A stretch of 64,000 nt of DNA from Terriglobia bacterium (GCA_021324365.1 JAJPJE010000085.1:62001-126000); one strand, 5' to 3'. Counted from the stretch's first letter, positions 1-10,118 are shown. The notes: a model not told the origin generated them from the letters alone. Numbers and translations are program-made.

Positions 1-153
1 GCGCGAAGATTGCGATTGGAAAGCGGACGGTCAGGTTCGAGCAGACCCGAGGAATAGAGTGGAACCCGACAGCGAGACAAGGCATCTTCACGCGAGAAGT
101 CTGCCGACAAGTATTGCTTTCGAAAGAAAAATCGTCAAGGCTAGCGGCGCAGT
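1..153. other. left edge, no gene recognised
   Basis: This stretch lies downstream of the minus-strand GH130-like gene. Short reading frames enter it but none shows a recognisable domain, start signal or convincing composition. It may hold the end of a neighbouring gene outside the window. Confidence 0.3.
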
Positions 154-1128
154 TCAGGGGATTACCGACGCCTCGGCCACTCCTACGTACTTGTCCGCGC
201 CTCCGTAATAGAACAGGTATTTCGAGCCGTTCCGTACCATGCCTTCTACAAACACTACATTCGGCACCTGGCCAACTTTTTCCCACTGCAACTCGGGCGA
301 AAAGATGGGTTCATCGGTTCGCGACAGAAGCTTACGCGGATCGTTCGGATCAAAAACGGCTACTCCAGTGCGGTAGACGAGATGATCGTCCGCTCCGTTG
401 TAGATGAGTACGATGCCTTCAGGCGTGACAATTGGCGCGGGACCCGGTTCCACTACACGCGAATCGAATTTGCCGAGACGATGCGGAAGCACCGGCTGTT
501 TCAGCGCTTCGGTCCAGTGCACGAGATCGGTGGAATATGAAAGACCCATCTGGTCCGTTTTGTCCGTTCCCGTGCCGAGCCAATACATCCAGTATTTTCC
601 TGCGACCTTCTTCGGCACGATTGCGCCCGACTTCGTCCAGCCGACATTCCAATTGCCTTTGTACGCCGGCAGGATCACGCCTTTGCGGTCCCAGTGAATC
701 AGGTCTTTCGAGACAGCCAGGCAAAGCTGCGCGTCCTTCTTGTTGTAACCCGTGTAGGTGAGATAGTACGTGTCGCCGAACCGCGCCAGTCGCGGGTCCT
801 CCACGCCACCATCTTTTTCGTACACAGTTTCTGGCGCGAAGACCGGATCTGGCCTGCGGGTGAAGTGAACGCCATCGGTGCTTTCCGCATAGCCGAGACG
901 TGAAGTTCCAGCTTTGTCCTGCGCACGATAGAGCATCACGATTGTTCCATTGCGTATCACGACGGCCGGATTGAACGTTCCGGCAGACTCCCATCCATCT
1001 CCGTGAGGAGAGATAATGGGCTCCTGCGACAGGCGATGCCATGCGCCGAATGTCCAGATCGAAAGCGCAGCTGCGAAGGAGATAATGCTGCAAATCAGCG
1101 GACTCGATTTGAATAGCAGATTCTTCAC
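154..1128 (-). CDS. GH130-type glycoside hydrolase/phosphorylase, membrane-anchored or secreted
   Basis: A 324-residue protein with an N-terminal hydrophobic segment (about residues 8-30, signal peptide or anchor) followed by a five-bladed beta-propeller glycosidase fold. The stretch GGVEDPRL near residue 107 is the hallmark of GH130/GH43-like mannoside phosphorylases, and repeated blade motifs (YAESTDGVHF, LAVSKDLIHW, LSYSTDLVHW) show the propeller. GH130 enzymes phosphorolyse or hydrolyse beta-mannosides. The exported form here suggests hydrolysis outside the cytoplasm, which is inference. It stands alone, divergent from the TPR gene at 1332. Family assignment is good; substrate is unknown. 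Confidence 0.8.
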   Translation of the reverse strand: MKNLLFKSSPLICSIISFAAALSIWTFGAWHRLSQEPIISPHGDGWESAGTFNPAVVIRNGTIVMLYRAQDKAGTSRLGYAESTDGVHFTRRPDPVFAPETVYEKDGGVEDPRLARFGDTYYLTYTGYNKKDAQLCLAVSKDLIHWDRKGVILPAYKGNWNVGWTKSGAIVPKKVAGKYWMYWLGTGTDKTDQMGLSYSTDLVHWTEALKQPVLPHRLGKFDSRVVEPGPAPIVTPEGIVLIYNGADDHLVYRTGVAVFDPNDPRKLLSRTDEPIFSPELQWEKVGQVPNVVFVEGMVRNGSKYLFYYGGADKYVGVAEASVIP

Positions 1129-1230
1129 CGTGGTCCTGTGATTCGAAAGGATACTTCAAATCCGTGGTACCACCATTGCCCAGAATTCGATTGTGCAGGA
1201 TTTTCTACAGAGGCTGATTTCTGTCTACTA

Positions 1231-1254
1231 TGTCATCAATGGGATCAAATGACA
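1231..1254. promoter_or_regulatory. inverted repeat TGTCAT-N12-ATGACA in a divergent promoter region
   Basis: Six-base perfect arms TGTCAT (1231-1236) and ATGACA (1249-1254) lie between the divergent genes starting at 1128 and 1332. Position and symmetry suit a dimeric regulator site, but the arms are short and chance cannot be excluded. Confidence 0.25.
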
Positions 1255-1331
1255 TATGCCCGTGAGCATCGATAAGATCTTCGAGCGGAAAGATACGGTG
1301 TAACCTTCCTTCCAGCACAGGTGGGCCTGGT

Positions 1332-2372
1332 ATGCGTTTTATTTACCTAATTTCGCTGCTCCTGATATTACCTTTCGTTTTCGCACAATCCAATCAAACG
1401 CAATCATCCACTGACCTGCAAGCTCCTGTCGATCATCCCAGCATCGCGCATGCTACTCAACTGTTCAATGAAGGGAAGTATGGGGATGCAATTCCGGAGC
1501 TACAGGCGCTCGAGCGGGCACCCGATCACAAGGGAGTGGCGAATCTGCTGGGAACTTCCTATTACAAGGTCGGCGATTACCGTAACGCCGCGACTCAGTT
1601 GAAGCAGGCGCTTACAGAGGACGCGGGTGACAAGGAAGCGACCCAGTTGCTGGGTCTGACTTACTACTTTCTTGGCCGCCCCGCCGACGCGATTCCGTTG
1701 CTTTCGAAGGTGCAGTCGTGGTACCCGCGCGCAAACGTCGATGCGTCATATGTTCTGGGAATCTCGTACATCCGCGTGAAGGACTATGATTCGGCGCGTA
1801 AGGCATTTGCGACGATGTATGGAGTGCCGCCGGATTCGGCTGCCAGTCACCTTTTTGTCAGCCAGATGCTGCTGCGGCAGGGGTTCGATCCGATTGCAGA
1901 AGAAGAGGCAAAGAAGGCGCTAGCCATCGATCCGAAGTTACCCATGGCGCATTTTCTCCTGGGCGAGTTGTATATCTTCAAATCGCGTATTCCCGAGGCT
2001 ATTAGCGAGTTCGAAAGTGAAATGGGGATTAATCCTGCGTACGCTGCGACTTACTATCGGCTCGCGGATGCGTACACGCGCGTCGGGCGTTATGAAGATG
2101 CGGAGCGATTACTGCAGCGTTCGGTCTGGCTCGATTCCACTGCGAGCGGGCCGTACATCCTGATGGGCAAAGTGCTTCTGCACAAAAAAGAACCGGACCT
2201 GGCCAAGCGCAGCCTGGATCGCGCACTCAGCATGGATCCGAATAACTATGTTGGACACTACCTGATGGGCCAGGTCTACCAGGCTCAAGGGAAAACCGGC
2301 GACGCGGACAATGAATTCAAACTCTCCCAGCAGCTCGAGGCGATGCAGACCCACAGCCCAAACGAACAGTAG
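1332..2372 (+). CDS. secreted TPR-repeat protein
   Basis: A 346-residue protein with a clear Sec signal peptide (hydrophobic residues 3-17, ending FVFAQ) followed by tandem tetratricopeptide repeats from about residue 38 to 340, seen as recurring A..L...L..P blocks such as ATQLFNEGKYGDAIPELQAL. TPR arrays form protein-binding superhelices, so a periplasmic or envelope scaffold role is likely; the partner is unknown. It converges with the cytochrome/TPR gene, with stop codons only a few bases apart. A weak AGGTGG lies upstream of the ATG. Confidence 0.8.
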   Translation: MRFIYLISLLLILPFVFAQSNQTQSSTDLQAPVDHPSIAHATQLFNEGKYGDAIPELQALERAPDHKGVANLLGTSYYKVGDYRNAATQLKQALTEDAGDKEATQLLGLTYYFLGRPADAIPLLSKVQSWYPRANVDASYVLGISYIRVKDYDSARKAFATMYGVPPDSAASHLFVSQMLLRQGFDPIAEEEAKKALAIDPKLPMAHFLLGELYIFKSRIPEAISEFESEMGINPAYAATYYRLADAYTRVGRYEDAERLLQRSVWLDSTASGPYILMGKVLLHKKEPDLAKRSLDRALSMDPNNYVGHYLMGQVYQAQGKTGDADNEFKLSQQLEAMQTHSPNEQ

Positions 2373-2374
2373 AA

Positions 2375-4018
2375 CTAGCGCTTCGGTTGCGAAGCCGCGC
2401 ACTGTGACTCGTCAGAATTCATATTGCCCAGCAGCTTGCGCGCGCGTTGATCATCGGGATTGAACTTTAGTATCCGGGAGATGACTTCGCGAGCTTGCGC
2501 GATTTTTCCTGTCCCGCAGTAAGCGAACGCCAGGTTTAAGCCGATTGCACTTTGCCACGGAGCGCGTTGGAAAGCGTTTTGCCACAGACGGATGGCGTCG
2601 TCCAACTCGCCCGATTGAGCCTCGATGACGCCGAAATTCATCGCTGCGTCAAGACGATCGGGTTCGGATTTCAGAGCGCGCCGGTATTGATCGGCTGCGT
2701 CTTCTGTCTTCCCGCGGCGTTGCTCGATGAATCCCAATGCGGAAAGCAGAGCGGGGTCGGCCGGATTCTTCGTGATTGCCGATTGCAATCGGCGATACGC
2801 CTCCGTTGATGCACCCGGAACTCCACGCTCCGCAAGCGATTCCCACGCCAGCGCAAGTTCGCGTTCATTGTCGATGTTCCTCTTTGGAGGAAATGGAACG
2901 AGTTCTGGCGACAGATCGGCCTGGTCATTCAGTAGGGAGGCAACAGCCGGACGGCGGAGAATCCGGTGATCCGTTGCTTGCGTATGTGCAACGGCCGTGC
3001 CCATAGTGAAGGGCATATGACAGGGCGTGCAATCCGCTAGGTTGGCATGATGTCGCTTCGCGAAAGCCGCGCCGTGGCAGTTCAAACATTTTGCGCGATA
3101 GTAGTCAGCGCGTCCTTTCTTTGGCGGCGAGTAGTGCGGGTCGTGACAGCTCATGCATGACATGCGATCACCGCTCTTCTGCTTGCAAACGCTCTGTGCT
3201 ATCGCTTCGACCTGGCTGAGTGCGGGATTCCGGCTCGCGTTCTGAGTCTTCAGCACAAAGTACTGCATATAATCGCCGAGAGAGTCACCCGGACGGAAAT
3301 CATACAAATGCTTGCCGGGGCGAGAAATGGCAACCGTCCCCTCCAGATGACATTGCATGCAAATGGCGTCTCGCCGTTCCGGGGAAAGCGACGACGGATT
3401 AATGCTGCCACCCCGGTGTGACGCGTGACTCACGTCATCTCCATGGCAGCGCTCACAAGTAATGCCAAAATGAGTGATCGCTGGAGGCATGTAGCGATTC
3501 TCTGTTCCCGCCAGAGGTGGTTTCATGCCGCTGCTGTGACAAGTCAGGCAGTCGGGTGTGGCAGGCAGGTTGAGAGGAATTTCACGCGTGCCTTGATACG
3601 CAGGTGCCATGTCCCACAGACGCTTCTGTGCGTACCAGTTCACTGGCGATTCAAAGAGAAATCCATCTGTCGAAAACAGGTAGCTGCGCCCGGTGCGATT
3701 CGATCCGATGTAGTAGAGCAGTTCGCGCGTGCCGTTGATTGCTGAATCACTGACGCGCTCGTAACTGAGCCACGCCTTTCCGTCTTGCTGATAAATGCGA
3801 TAAATTACGCCGGAATTCTTGTGTACAAACTCGCCCGGAATCAGGCCTTGAATGGCTGGCCCGCTGGCATTTGCCATTGCGGTCTTCGCGTACGAATCAT
3901 AAATCTTCTGATGACAACCAGCGCAGGCTTCATTTCCATCTGCAGCTTCTCCCCTGCAAGAAGCTGCAAAGCACAAGAGCAGAGCAGTGAATAGAGCGAT
4001 TCGCCCCGGCGAAGGCAT
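2375..4018 (-). CDS. multihaem cytochrome c (7 CXXCH) fused to TPR repeats
   Basis: A 547-residue exported protein. The N-terminus (hydrophobic 7-20 ending AASC) fits a lipoprotein or Sec signal. Seven CXXCH haem sites start near residues 32, 157, 188, 220, 288, 311 and 330 (CAGCH, CLTCH, CERCH, CMQCH, CMSCH, CLNCH, CTPCH), resembling the cytochrome c554/DmsE-like multihaem group. Residues about 380-540 carry at least four TPR units. The haem part should transfer electrons in the periplasm; the TPR part should bind a partner. It is flanked by two TPR genes. Electron donor and acceptor cannot be told from sequence. No catalytic CXXCK or other enzyme motif was seen. Confidence 0.85.
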   Translation of the reverse strand: MPSPGRIALFTALLLCFAASCRGEAADGNEACAGCHQKIYDSYAKTAMANASGPAIQGLIPGEFVHKNSGVIYRIYQQDGKAWLSYERVSDSAINGTRELLYYIGSNRTGRSYLFSTDGFLFESPVNWYAQKRLWDMAPAYQGTREIPLNLPATPDCLTCHSSGMKPPLAGTENRYMPPAITHFGITCERCHGDDVSHASHRGGSINPSSLSPERRDAICMQCHLEGTVAISRPGKHLYDFRPGDSLGDYMQYFVLKTQNASRNPALSQVEAIAQSVCKQKSGDRMSCMSCHDPHYSPPKKGRADYYRAKCLNCHGAAFAKRHHANLADCTPCHMPFTMGTAVAHTQATDHRILRRPAVASLLNDQADLSPELVPFPPKRNIDNERELALAWESLAERGVPGASTEAYRRLQSAITKNPADPALLSALGFIEQRRGKTEDAADQYRRALKSEPDRLDAAMNFGVIEAQSGELDDAIRLWQNAFQRAPWQSAIGLNLAFAYCGTGKIAQAREVISRILKFNPDDQRARKLLGNMNSDESQCAASQPKR

Positions 4019-4082
4019 AGGTGGCCCAGCACAGCTTTGCGCATTGGCACCCGCGGGGTCAAGCGAGTTCTAGCCGCAATGC

Positions 4083-5906
4083 TTGAACGCGCACGCGCAC
4101 TCGAAGTACTCTTTCGAAATCGTGTCCCAGTTCCGTAGCAAGCGACTGAACCACGTTTTATGTTGTCACCTGTTGGTGATCTCTTTTGTCATCGCGGCTT
4201 CCTCCCAGACCTCTTCGCATCCCGCAACCCTCAACGCCGCTACTGAGTACAAGAGAGGCTTGATGGCAGCGCAAAGGGGAGACCTGAAAACGGCTCAAAA
4301 TGCGCTGGAAGCGGCCGCCAAACTCAGCCCGAGGAATGCCGATTACCAAAATGCGCTTGCGCAAGTCCTGTTGCAAACCGGCGATATTGATGGCGCGATT
4401 ACCCACTTCCGCCTTCTTACTCGACTGAAACCCACTGCTGCGTTGCCGCACGCCTATCTCGCACAGGCTTTGGTAGCAAAGGGATGGATCTCCGAAGCAG
4501 ACCTGGAGCTTCGTAAAGGACTCAAACTCGCGCCTCAGGATCCAGAGATGCATCGCCAACTCGCTCGCCTGCTAAGCCAGGAACACAAGGGTGATGATGC
4601 TATTCGCGAAATGCAAAGTGCCATTACGCTCGCTCCAAATCGTGCCGAGTTGCACGATGAGCTAGGGGTACTTCTCGCACAGAAATCGCAATTCGATGAA
4701 GCACAGAAAGAATTCCGCGCAGCGCTCACCATCACTCCCGACTACGAGCCTGCCATGTTTCACCTCGGGGTCGATCTGTTAAGGGCTGGCGATAACAATG
4801 GCGCACGCGAAATGCTGACGAAAGCGACGAGCGCGAATCGGAAGGACGGTCTAGCGCATTACTACCTTGGCATGGTTTTGGAGCCGCAGGACAACACGGG
4901 AGCTTTGCATGAGTATCAAGAAGCATCCGAGCTTCTCCCAGACATGGTCCCACTCCAACTTCGGCTCGGGATGCTGTTGCAAAAGTCCGGACATCTGGAA
5001 CAGGCAGCCGCGGCGTTTCGCAAAGCCTCGGAACTGCGACCGAACGATCCTGAGATTCACAATGACCTTGGTATCGCGCTCATGCAGCATGGCCAGGGTG
5101 CGGCAGCGATCAAGGAATTTCAAGCCGCTCTCCAACTCCGGCCAGATGACATTGGCTTCCGGCAGAATCTTGCCGTCACGCAGTTGCAGCAAGCTGACTT
5201 TGACGCCGCCGCGGAACAATTGCGCGAAGCTCTTAAATCGGCTCCCGCCAACGCATCGCTTCACTATGATTTGGGTCTGGCGCTCAAACTGAAGGATGAT
5301 CTGGCCGGCGCAATCCAGGAATTCGAGCAAGCAACGAAGCTGGATCCCTCGCTCGCCGATGCATATTACAGTCTGGGCGTCACGCTCTGGCAAAAAGGTG
5401 ACTTCCCGTTTGCGGTTGAGCAACTGAAACAGGCGGTGGCGACTAAGCCGGACTATGCAGAGGCATACTACACGCTGGGCACGGTGCAAAAGCAGATGAA
5501 CAAACTGTCAGATGCTGCTCAATCGCTTCGAGAGGCGATACGTTTACAGCCCGACTTTATGGGAGCGCATGCGACACTGGCCGCAGTATTGAGGCAAACC
5601 GGCAATACCGCGGATGCCGAAGCTGAAACTCACATCGCGGCGACGTTGAGCAAACAGAAAACCAGTCTGCAAGGCGCAACTTTTGCGACCAATTCCGGAA
5701 ACCGTTTACTGAGCGCAGGAGATCTGGACGGAGCGATTTCGCAATTCCGTAGCGCCGTGGAGCTGGCTCCAAATATGGCTTTGGCTCACTACCAGTTAGG
5801 AATCGCGCTGTGGCGCAAAGGGGCGAAGGATGAAGCTACGGAAGAGTTCGAGCGGGCTTCGGCGCTCGATCCGACACTGAAACCTCCAACCTCGTATCAG
5901 CCGTGA
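4083..5906 (+). CDS. large secreted TPR-repeat protein
   Basis: About 600 residues with a hydrophobic export segment (VLCCHLLVISFVIAASSQ, about residues 25-42) and then more than a dozen tandem TPRs up to the C-terminus (for example LDLGLALKLKDDLAGAIQEF-like units with P at the end of each helix pair). The start is uncertain: the frame opens with TTG at 4083 and an in-frame GTG at 4122 would give a more normal signal peptide. It is divergent from the cytochrome/TPR gene and probably acts as an envelope scaffold. No enzymatic domain is visible. Confidence 0.8.
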   Translation: MNAHAHSKYSFEIVSQFRSKRLNHVLCCHLLVISFVIAASSQTSSHPATLNAATEYKRGLMAAQRGDLKTAQNALEAAAKLSPRNADYQNALAQVLLQTGDIDGAITHFRLLTRLKPTAALPHAYLAQALVAKGWISEADLELRKGLKLAPQDPEMHRQLARLLSQEHKGDDAIREMQSAITLAPNRAELHDELGVLLAQKSQFDEAQKEFRAALTITPDYEPAMFHLGVDLLRAGDNNGAREMLTKATSANRKDGLAHYYLGMVLEPQDNTGALHEYQEASELLPDMVPLQLRLGMLLQKSGHLEQAAAAFRKASELRPNDPEIHNDLGIALMQHGQGAAAIKEFQAALQLRPDDIGFRQNLAVTQLQQADFDAAAEQLREALKSAPANASLHYDLGLALKLKDDLAGAIQEFEQATKLDPSLADAYYSLGVTLWQKGDFPFAVEQLKQAVATKPDYAEAYYTLGTVQKQMNKLSDAAQSLREAIRLQPDFMGAHATLAAVLRQTGNTADAEAETHIAATLSKQKTSLQGATFATNSGNRLLSAGDLDGAISQFRSAVELAPNMALAHYQLGIALWRKGAKDEATEEFERASALDPTLKPPTSYQP

Positions 5907-6074
5907 GAATCGCAAGTTCGCGTCACCAAGTTTTCTCCTCCCATTCTCCCGTAAGCGATCTCCAAGGCGCGGTCGCTTTGGATTCGCAAGGTGAGTCTCT
6001 GGTTGCCTAGTACAGAAAATCGATTTTTTAGGGACCTTTTAGGTGAAGTTTTTGTTTCCTCATTCAAAAATCTC

Positions 6075-6103
6075 TTGACAACAAAATTGCGCCGCCCTAA
6101 TCT
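6075..6103 (+). promoter_or_regulatory. probable sigma70-type promoter for the TonB-dependent receptor
   Basis: A perfect -35 hexamer TTGACA (6075-6080) is followed after 17 bases by TAATCT (6098-6103), a moderate -10. This predicts a transcript starting near 6110 with a 5' leader of about 200 bases before the ATG at 6314. The rest of the 5907-6313 gap shows no other gene. Confidence 0.55.
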
Positions 6104-6313
6104 TCGGCGTCACTTGTCGACGTGACGAAGATCACCAGCACAAGTGACAGATAGTGCGCGCTCTCTCGGAGAGTGTCATGCATTGTTTCTCCAGGGTCGT
6201 ACGCCGCAGCTCGCAAAGAAGAAAATCAGCGGACGATTCCCAAACCTGTAACCACTCCCAAAAAACTGAATATCCCGCACACTCAAGCAAGCAACAATGC
6301 AGTGGAGGACAAA

Positions 6314-9300
6314 ATGGCGAAATGCCGCTTTGCGCTAGGGGTAGCCATTCTTCTTGTTTTGATTACACCGTCGTTGTCATTGGGGCAGGCTGTTTTCGGA
6401 AACATTTTTGGCACCGTAACGGACCCGCAAGGAGCTGCGGTTCCGAACGCTACCGTAACTGTGACGGATGAGCAAAAGGGGACAGTCACCAACGTCAAGA
6501 CCAACGAGTCAGGAAATTATCAGGTCACGCACCTGATACCCGATACTTACTCAATAAAAGTTGAAGCGCCCGGATTCAGCACCTTTGAGCAGAAGGGAAT
6601 TCCGGTAGCTGCGGACACAACCCAGCACGTCGACGCCCAGGTAAAGATCGGCGAACGCGCTCAAACTGTCGAGGTCACGGGAGCGGCCCCCCAGTTGCAA
6701 ACTGAGAGTGCTGACGTAGCGACGACCTATAACGACCGGTACGTTGCCGACCTCCCTGTCCTGAATCGAAATTTCACTCAATTCGAGCTGCTCTCGCCCG
6801 GAACACAACAGCTAGCAGGCTGGAATCATGCGGCGACCGAGAACCCGCAGGGCGGTAAACAGATTTTCGTCAACGGCCAGCACTTCAGCGGCACCGCATT
6901 CGAGTTGGACGGCACTGATAACCAGGATGCCATCCTCGGAATCATTGTGGTGAACCCTAACCTGGATGCAATCACGGAAGCTAAGGTCGCGCTGCAGGAT
7001 TACGATGCTGAAATCGGCAAAGCGATTGCCGGTGTAGTCACGGCCCAGACCAAGTCAGGCACGAATGACCTGCATGGAAGTGGCTTCTGGTTCCGTCGCA
7101 CGGATGCGCTTCAAGCGCGCGATCCATTTACGCAATACGCACCCAATCCAATCACGCACCGCTACATTCCGCCGGATCACTGGAACCAGTACGGCGGCAC
7201 CATTGGCGGACCGATCATCAAGAACAAGTTGTTCTTCTTCGGCGATTATCAGGGTACGAAGGAAGTCACTGGCGTAACCAACCTCCTCACCGTTCCCACG
7301 TTGAAGGCGGAACAGACCTGTACCGCTGCTGCAGGAGTCTGCGACCTTAGCGATTACTTGAATCCCTCGATTAACGGCGGTGGTCAGATTTATTACCCGA
7401 ATCCAGGCAATGCGACGGGCACCGCGACCAGTACCATCGTCCCGGGCAACTTGATTCCGGTTTCACAACTGTCGCCGCAAGCGGTAGCAATCATGAAACT
7501 GTTCCCCGCGCCGACCAACAATAGCCTGCTTGGCAACTACGTTGCTTCCGGCTCGGGTGCCTACAAGCAAAACAGCTTCGATACTCGAATCGATTACACG
7601 ATGAGTTCGGCGTGGTCAATGTTCGGACGGTTCAGCCTTGCATATTTCAATCTGTCGGGCAATCCATCGCTCGGTAATCTTGGAGGCATTGGTTTCGGAC
7701 CCGGACCAGGATTGGCAGGAACCTCGACGGTCCACAACTACAGCTTAGCAATCGGCGCGACGCATGTGTTCAGCCCCTCGCTCGTAGGCGACTTCCGCTT
7801 CGGATGGTTCCGCTATAACCCGCAGACTGCATTCTGGGATCAGAGTGCGCAACCGGCAAACGCGTTTGGCATTCCGGGCCTGAACATTGCAGGAAATCCT
7901 TCCACCTATGGGCTGCCCTACTTCAATCTGGGCGGAAACAATCAACAGGGTAACCAGACAGTCTCCGACTTCGGAAACGGCCTCGGTGTACAGAGGTGCA
8001 ACTGCCCGTTGACAGAGCGCGAAAACGAAGATCAGTGGGTTGCCAATTTCACTAAGACCCATGGCAATCACTTGATCAAGTGGGGCGGAGATTTCCGTTA
8101 CGCAACCAACCTTCGAATTCCAAGCGACCAGAACCGCGCTGGAGAACTGACGTTCGCGCAGAACGGCACTTCGGATGGCGGAAATGGCGGCCTTGCTCTG
8201 GCCACATTCCTCTTCGGTGATGTGACTCATTTCGACCGGTATGCGAGCAGCAGTTTGAATGCGTCGGAGCACCAGTACCGTTTCTTCACCTACGGCCAGG
8301 ACACCTGGCGCATCACTCCGAAGCTGACGCTTAACCTCGGCCTGCGCTGGGAACTCTACACTCCTGAAGCGGTGAATGCAGCCGGAAATGGCGGCTTTGC
8401 GAATATTGTGCAAGGCATCATCCGCGTTGCCGGTTACGGTCCTTACGGACTGAACGGCAATATCACGAACAACCTCCACTCGTTTGCGCCGCGCTTCGGA
8501 ATCGCATATCAGCTACAGGAAAAGACCGTCATTCGAGCCGGCTTCGGAATGAGTTACGACATGGGCGTGTTCGGATCGAATTTCGGACATACCGTGACAC
8601 AGAACTTGCCGGTGTTGATCTCGCAACAGGTAAACGCCAGCACCTTCAATGGCAATTCCAACTCCGACAGCTATGCGCCAGCCTTCAACCTCGGGCCGGG
8701 CGGCTACCTGGCCACCGTGCCGGGTGTTATTACGGGTGCGCCCGCGCCAGTATTCCCGGCCATTCCCTCGAATGGGCAACTTCCGTTGCAAGGTCCGAAC
8801 GGACAGGTATCACCGCGAGTTCGTCCTCTCACGCAGGTGTTGCCTTACATCTACACCTATAACGTTACGCTGCAACATCAATTGACGAACTCGACATCGT
8901 TGCAGTTCGCTTACGTAGGCAACATAGGACGGCACGTATTCGCAGGTGACGGACCGACGTATAACGTCAACCAGCCTTACGCCAATGGCGTGCGTCCGCT
9001 GGCCGGGAGGTTCACCTATCCGGGATACGTGGATCCAGCAACAGGTGGCGTGCTTACCTGCTGCAACCAGGATATTGGCAACTACTTCGGCAACGCTGCT
9101 ACGTCGAACTACAACGCATTACAGGTCGAGGCAGAGAAGCGATTCACGCATGGCCTCCAGTTCATCACTCACTTCACGTGGTCACGAGCGCTGTTCTATG
9201 ACGCAAACTACTTCGTGAACGATCCGCGGGTTGCATATGGTCCCGACGACCAGAACCGGCCCAAGGTGTGGGTCATGAACGTTGTCTACGATCTGCCTTT

Positions 9301-9886
9301 CGGAAAGGGACGGCAGTTTGCGAGTAGCGCAGGCGGTTTCCTGAACCAGGTGATAGGCGGATGGGAAATTGCCAATACTACGAACTGGAGTAGCGGTCTG
9401 CCCTTCACCGCAACTCTAAACAACTGCGGTTCGGAGATTAACTCGGAGGCACCGTGCCGTCCGAACAAGGGGACGGGAACCTTCCCGCTGGGGACGAGTT
9501 CCTTGATTACTCCGGCGAGTGGCAGTCCGTACATCCAATACTTCAACCCAACGACTATCGGCGGCAAGTGGACAGATCCTGGCGCCGGAAATATCGGAAA
9601 TGCCGGCTTTGACAATCTCTACGGCCCGAGCCTGTTCTCGTCGGACGCGTCGATTGCGAAAGATTTCCTGCTGACCGAGCGCTTCCGCTTCCAGTTCCGG
9701 ATGGATGTATTCAACCTGTTCAATCACGTACCGTTGAACTTCTCCAACACTCAAACGGGAGGTGGGACGTGCGTGGCGTCCGGTCCCGTGACTGGCAATT
9801 GTGGTGCTTCAAACGGACGAATCACCGATATTGCGTTTGGCAGCACCATGAGAGAAGTGCAGTTTGGCCTGCACTTGTTCTTCTGA
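6314..9886 (+). CDS. Oar-like TonB-dependent outer-membrane receptor with carboxypeptidase-regulatory-like domain
   Basis: The frame opens at 6173, but the ATG at 6314 is preferred: it follows a strong GGAGG (6304-6308) and begins a good signal peptide (MAKCRFALGVAILLVLITPS). The mature protein (about 1165 residues) has an N-terminal CarboxypepD_reg-like Ig fold (first 90 residues, GTVTDPQGAAVPNATVTVT), a plug region, then a long beta-barrel, ending in the aromatic outer-membrane signature LHLFF. Such large Oar-like receptors are abundant in Acidobacteriota and are thought to import oligosaccharides or other large substrates. It faces the L-fucose operon across a shared terminator, so fucose-containing glycans are a possible but unproven substrate. 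No TonB/ExbBD is in the window. Confidence 0.9.
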   Translation: MAKCRFALGVAILLVLITPSLSLGQAVFGNIFGTVTDPQGAAVPNATVTVTDEQKGTVTNVKTNESGNYQVTHLIPDTYSIKVEAPGFSTFEQKGIPVAADTTQHVDAQVKIGERAQTVEVTGAAPQLQTESADVATTYNDRYVADLPVLNRNFTQFELLSPGTQQLAGWNHAATENPQGGKQIFVNGQHFSGTAFELDGTDNQDAILGIIVVNPNLDAITEAKVALQDYDAEIGKAIAGVVTAQTKSGTNDLHGSGFWFRRTDALQARDPFTQYAPNPITHRYIPPDHWNQYGGTIGGPIIKNKLFFFGDYQGTKEVTGVTNLLTVPTLKAEQTCTAAAGVCDLSDYLNPSINGGGQIYYPNPGNATGTATSTIVPGNLIPVSQLSPQAVAIMKLFPAPTNNSLLGNYVASGSGAYKQNSFDTRIDYTMSSAWSMFGRFSLAYFNLSGNPSLGNLGGIGFGPGPGLAGTSTVHNYSLAIGATHVFSPSLVGDFRFGWFRYNPQTAFWDQSAQPANAFGIPGLNIAGNPSTYGLPYFNLGGNNQQGNQTVSDFGNGLGVQRCNCPLTERENEDQWVANFTKTHGNHLIKWGGDFRYATNLRIPSDQNRAGELTFAQNGTSDGGNGGLALATFLFGDVTHFDRYASSSLNASEHQYRFFTYGQDTWRITPKLTLNLGLRWELYTPEAVNAAGNGGFANIVQGIIRVAGYGPYGLNGNITNNLHSFAPRFGIAYQLQEKTVIRAGFGMSYDMGVFGSNFGHTVTQNLPVLISQQVNASTFNGNSNSDSYAPAFNLGPGGYLATVPGVITGAPAPVFPAIPSNGQLPLQGPNGQVSPRVRPLTQVLPYIYTYNVTLQHQLTNSTSLQFAYVGNIGRHVFAGDGPTYNVNQPYANGVRPLAGRFTYPGYVDPATGGVLTCCNQDIGNYFGNAATSNYNALQVEAEKRFTHGLQFITHFTWSRALFYDANYFVNDPRVAYGPDDQNRPKVWVMNVVYDLPFGKGRQFASSAGGFLNQVIGGWEIANTTNWSSGLPFTATLNNCGSEINSEAPCRPNKGTGTFPLGTSSLITPASGSPYIQYFNPTTIGGKWTDPGAGNIGNAGFDNLYGPSLFSSDASIAKDFLLTERFRFQFRMDVFNLFNHVPLNFSNTQTGGGTCVASGPVTGNCGASNGRITDIAFGSTMREVQFGLHLFF

Positions 9887-9909
9887 CGTAGAGAAATCAA
9901 AAGAACGAA

Positions 9910-9931
9910 GAGGAAGTCTACGGGCTTCCTC
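9910..9931 (+). other. hairpin just after the TonB receptor gene
   Basis: A perfect 7-bp stem GAGGAAG (9910-9916) / CTTCCTC (9925-9931) with an 8-base loop lies 23 bases after the stop codon. It has no following T-run, so it may stabilise the 3' end rather than terminate. Confidence 0.35.
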
Positions 9932-9993
9932 TCATGGTTCGAACAAGCATCGTTGGAATTCAGGGCCGCTCCCGGAGCAAACAGAAAAGCAAA

Positions 9994-10044
9994 GCCCGAC
10001 CCAACGCCGGCTGCTAATCGCCGGCGGCAATGGGTTGGGTTTTT
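9994..10044. terminator. probable bidirectional rho-independent terminator
   Basis: CCCAACGCCGGC pairs with GCCGGC and GGGTTGGG across a short loop, followed on the plus strand by TTTTTG (from 10040). Read on the minus strand, the same hairpin is followed by the T-rich CTTTGCTTTT. It lies between the convergent TonB receptor (stop at 9886) and the fucose operon (last stop at 10119), so it can serve both. Confidence 0.7.
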
Positions 10045-10118
10045 GTTATGGAGATCACCGGCAAGGACACTCGTGTTGGCGGTGGCCTACTCAGTCCTGC
10101 CACCAAGGGTGTGGTGAG

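Noticed and set aside
7745-8479. 244-codon minus-strand frame within the TonB receptor
   Set aside because: Antisense to conserved barrel-coding sequence; no family features.
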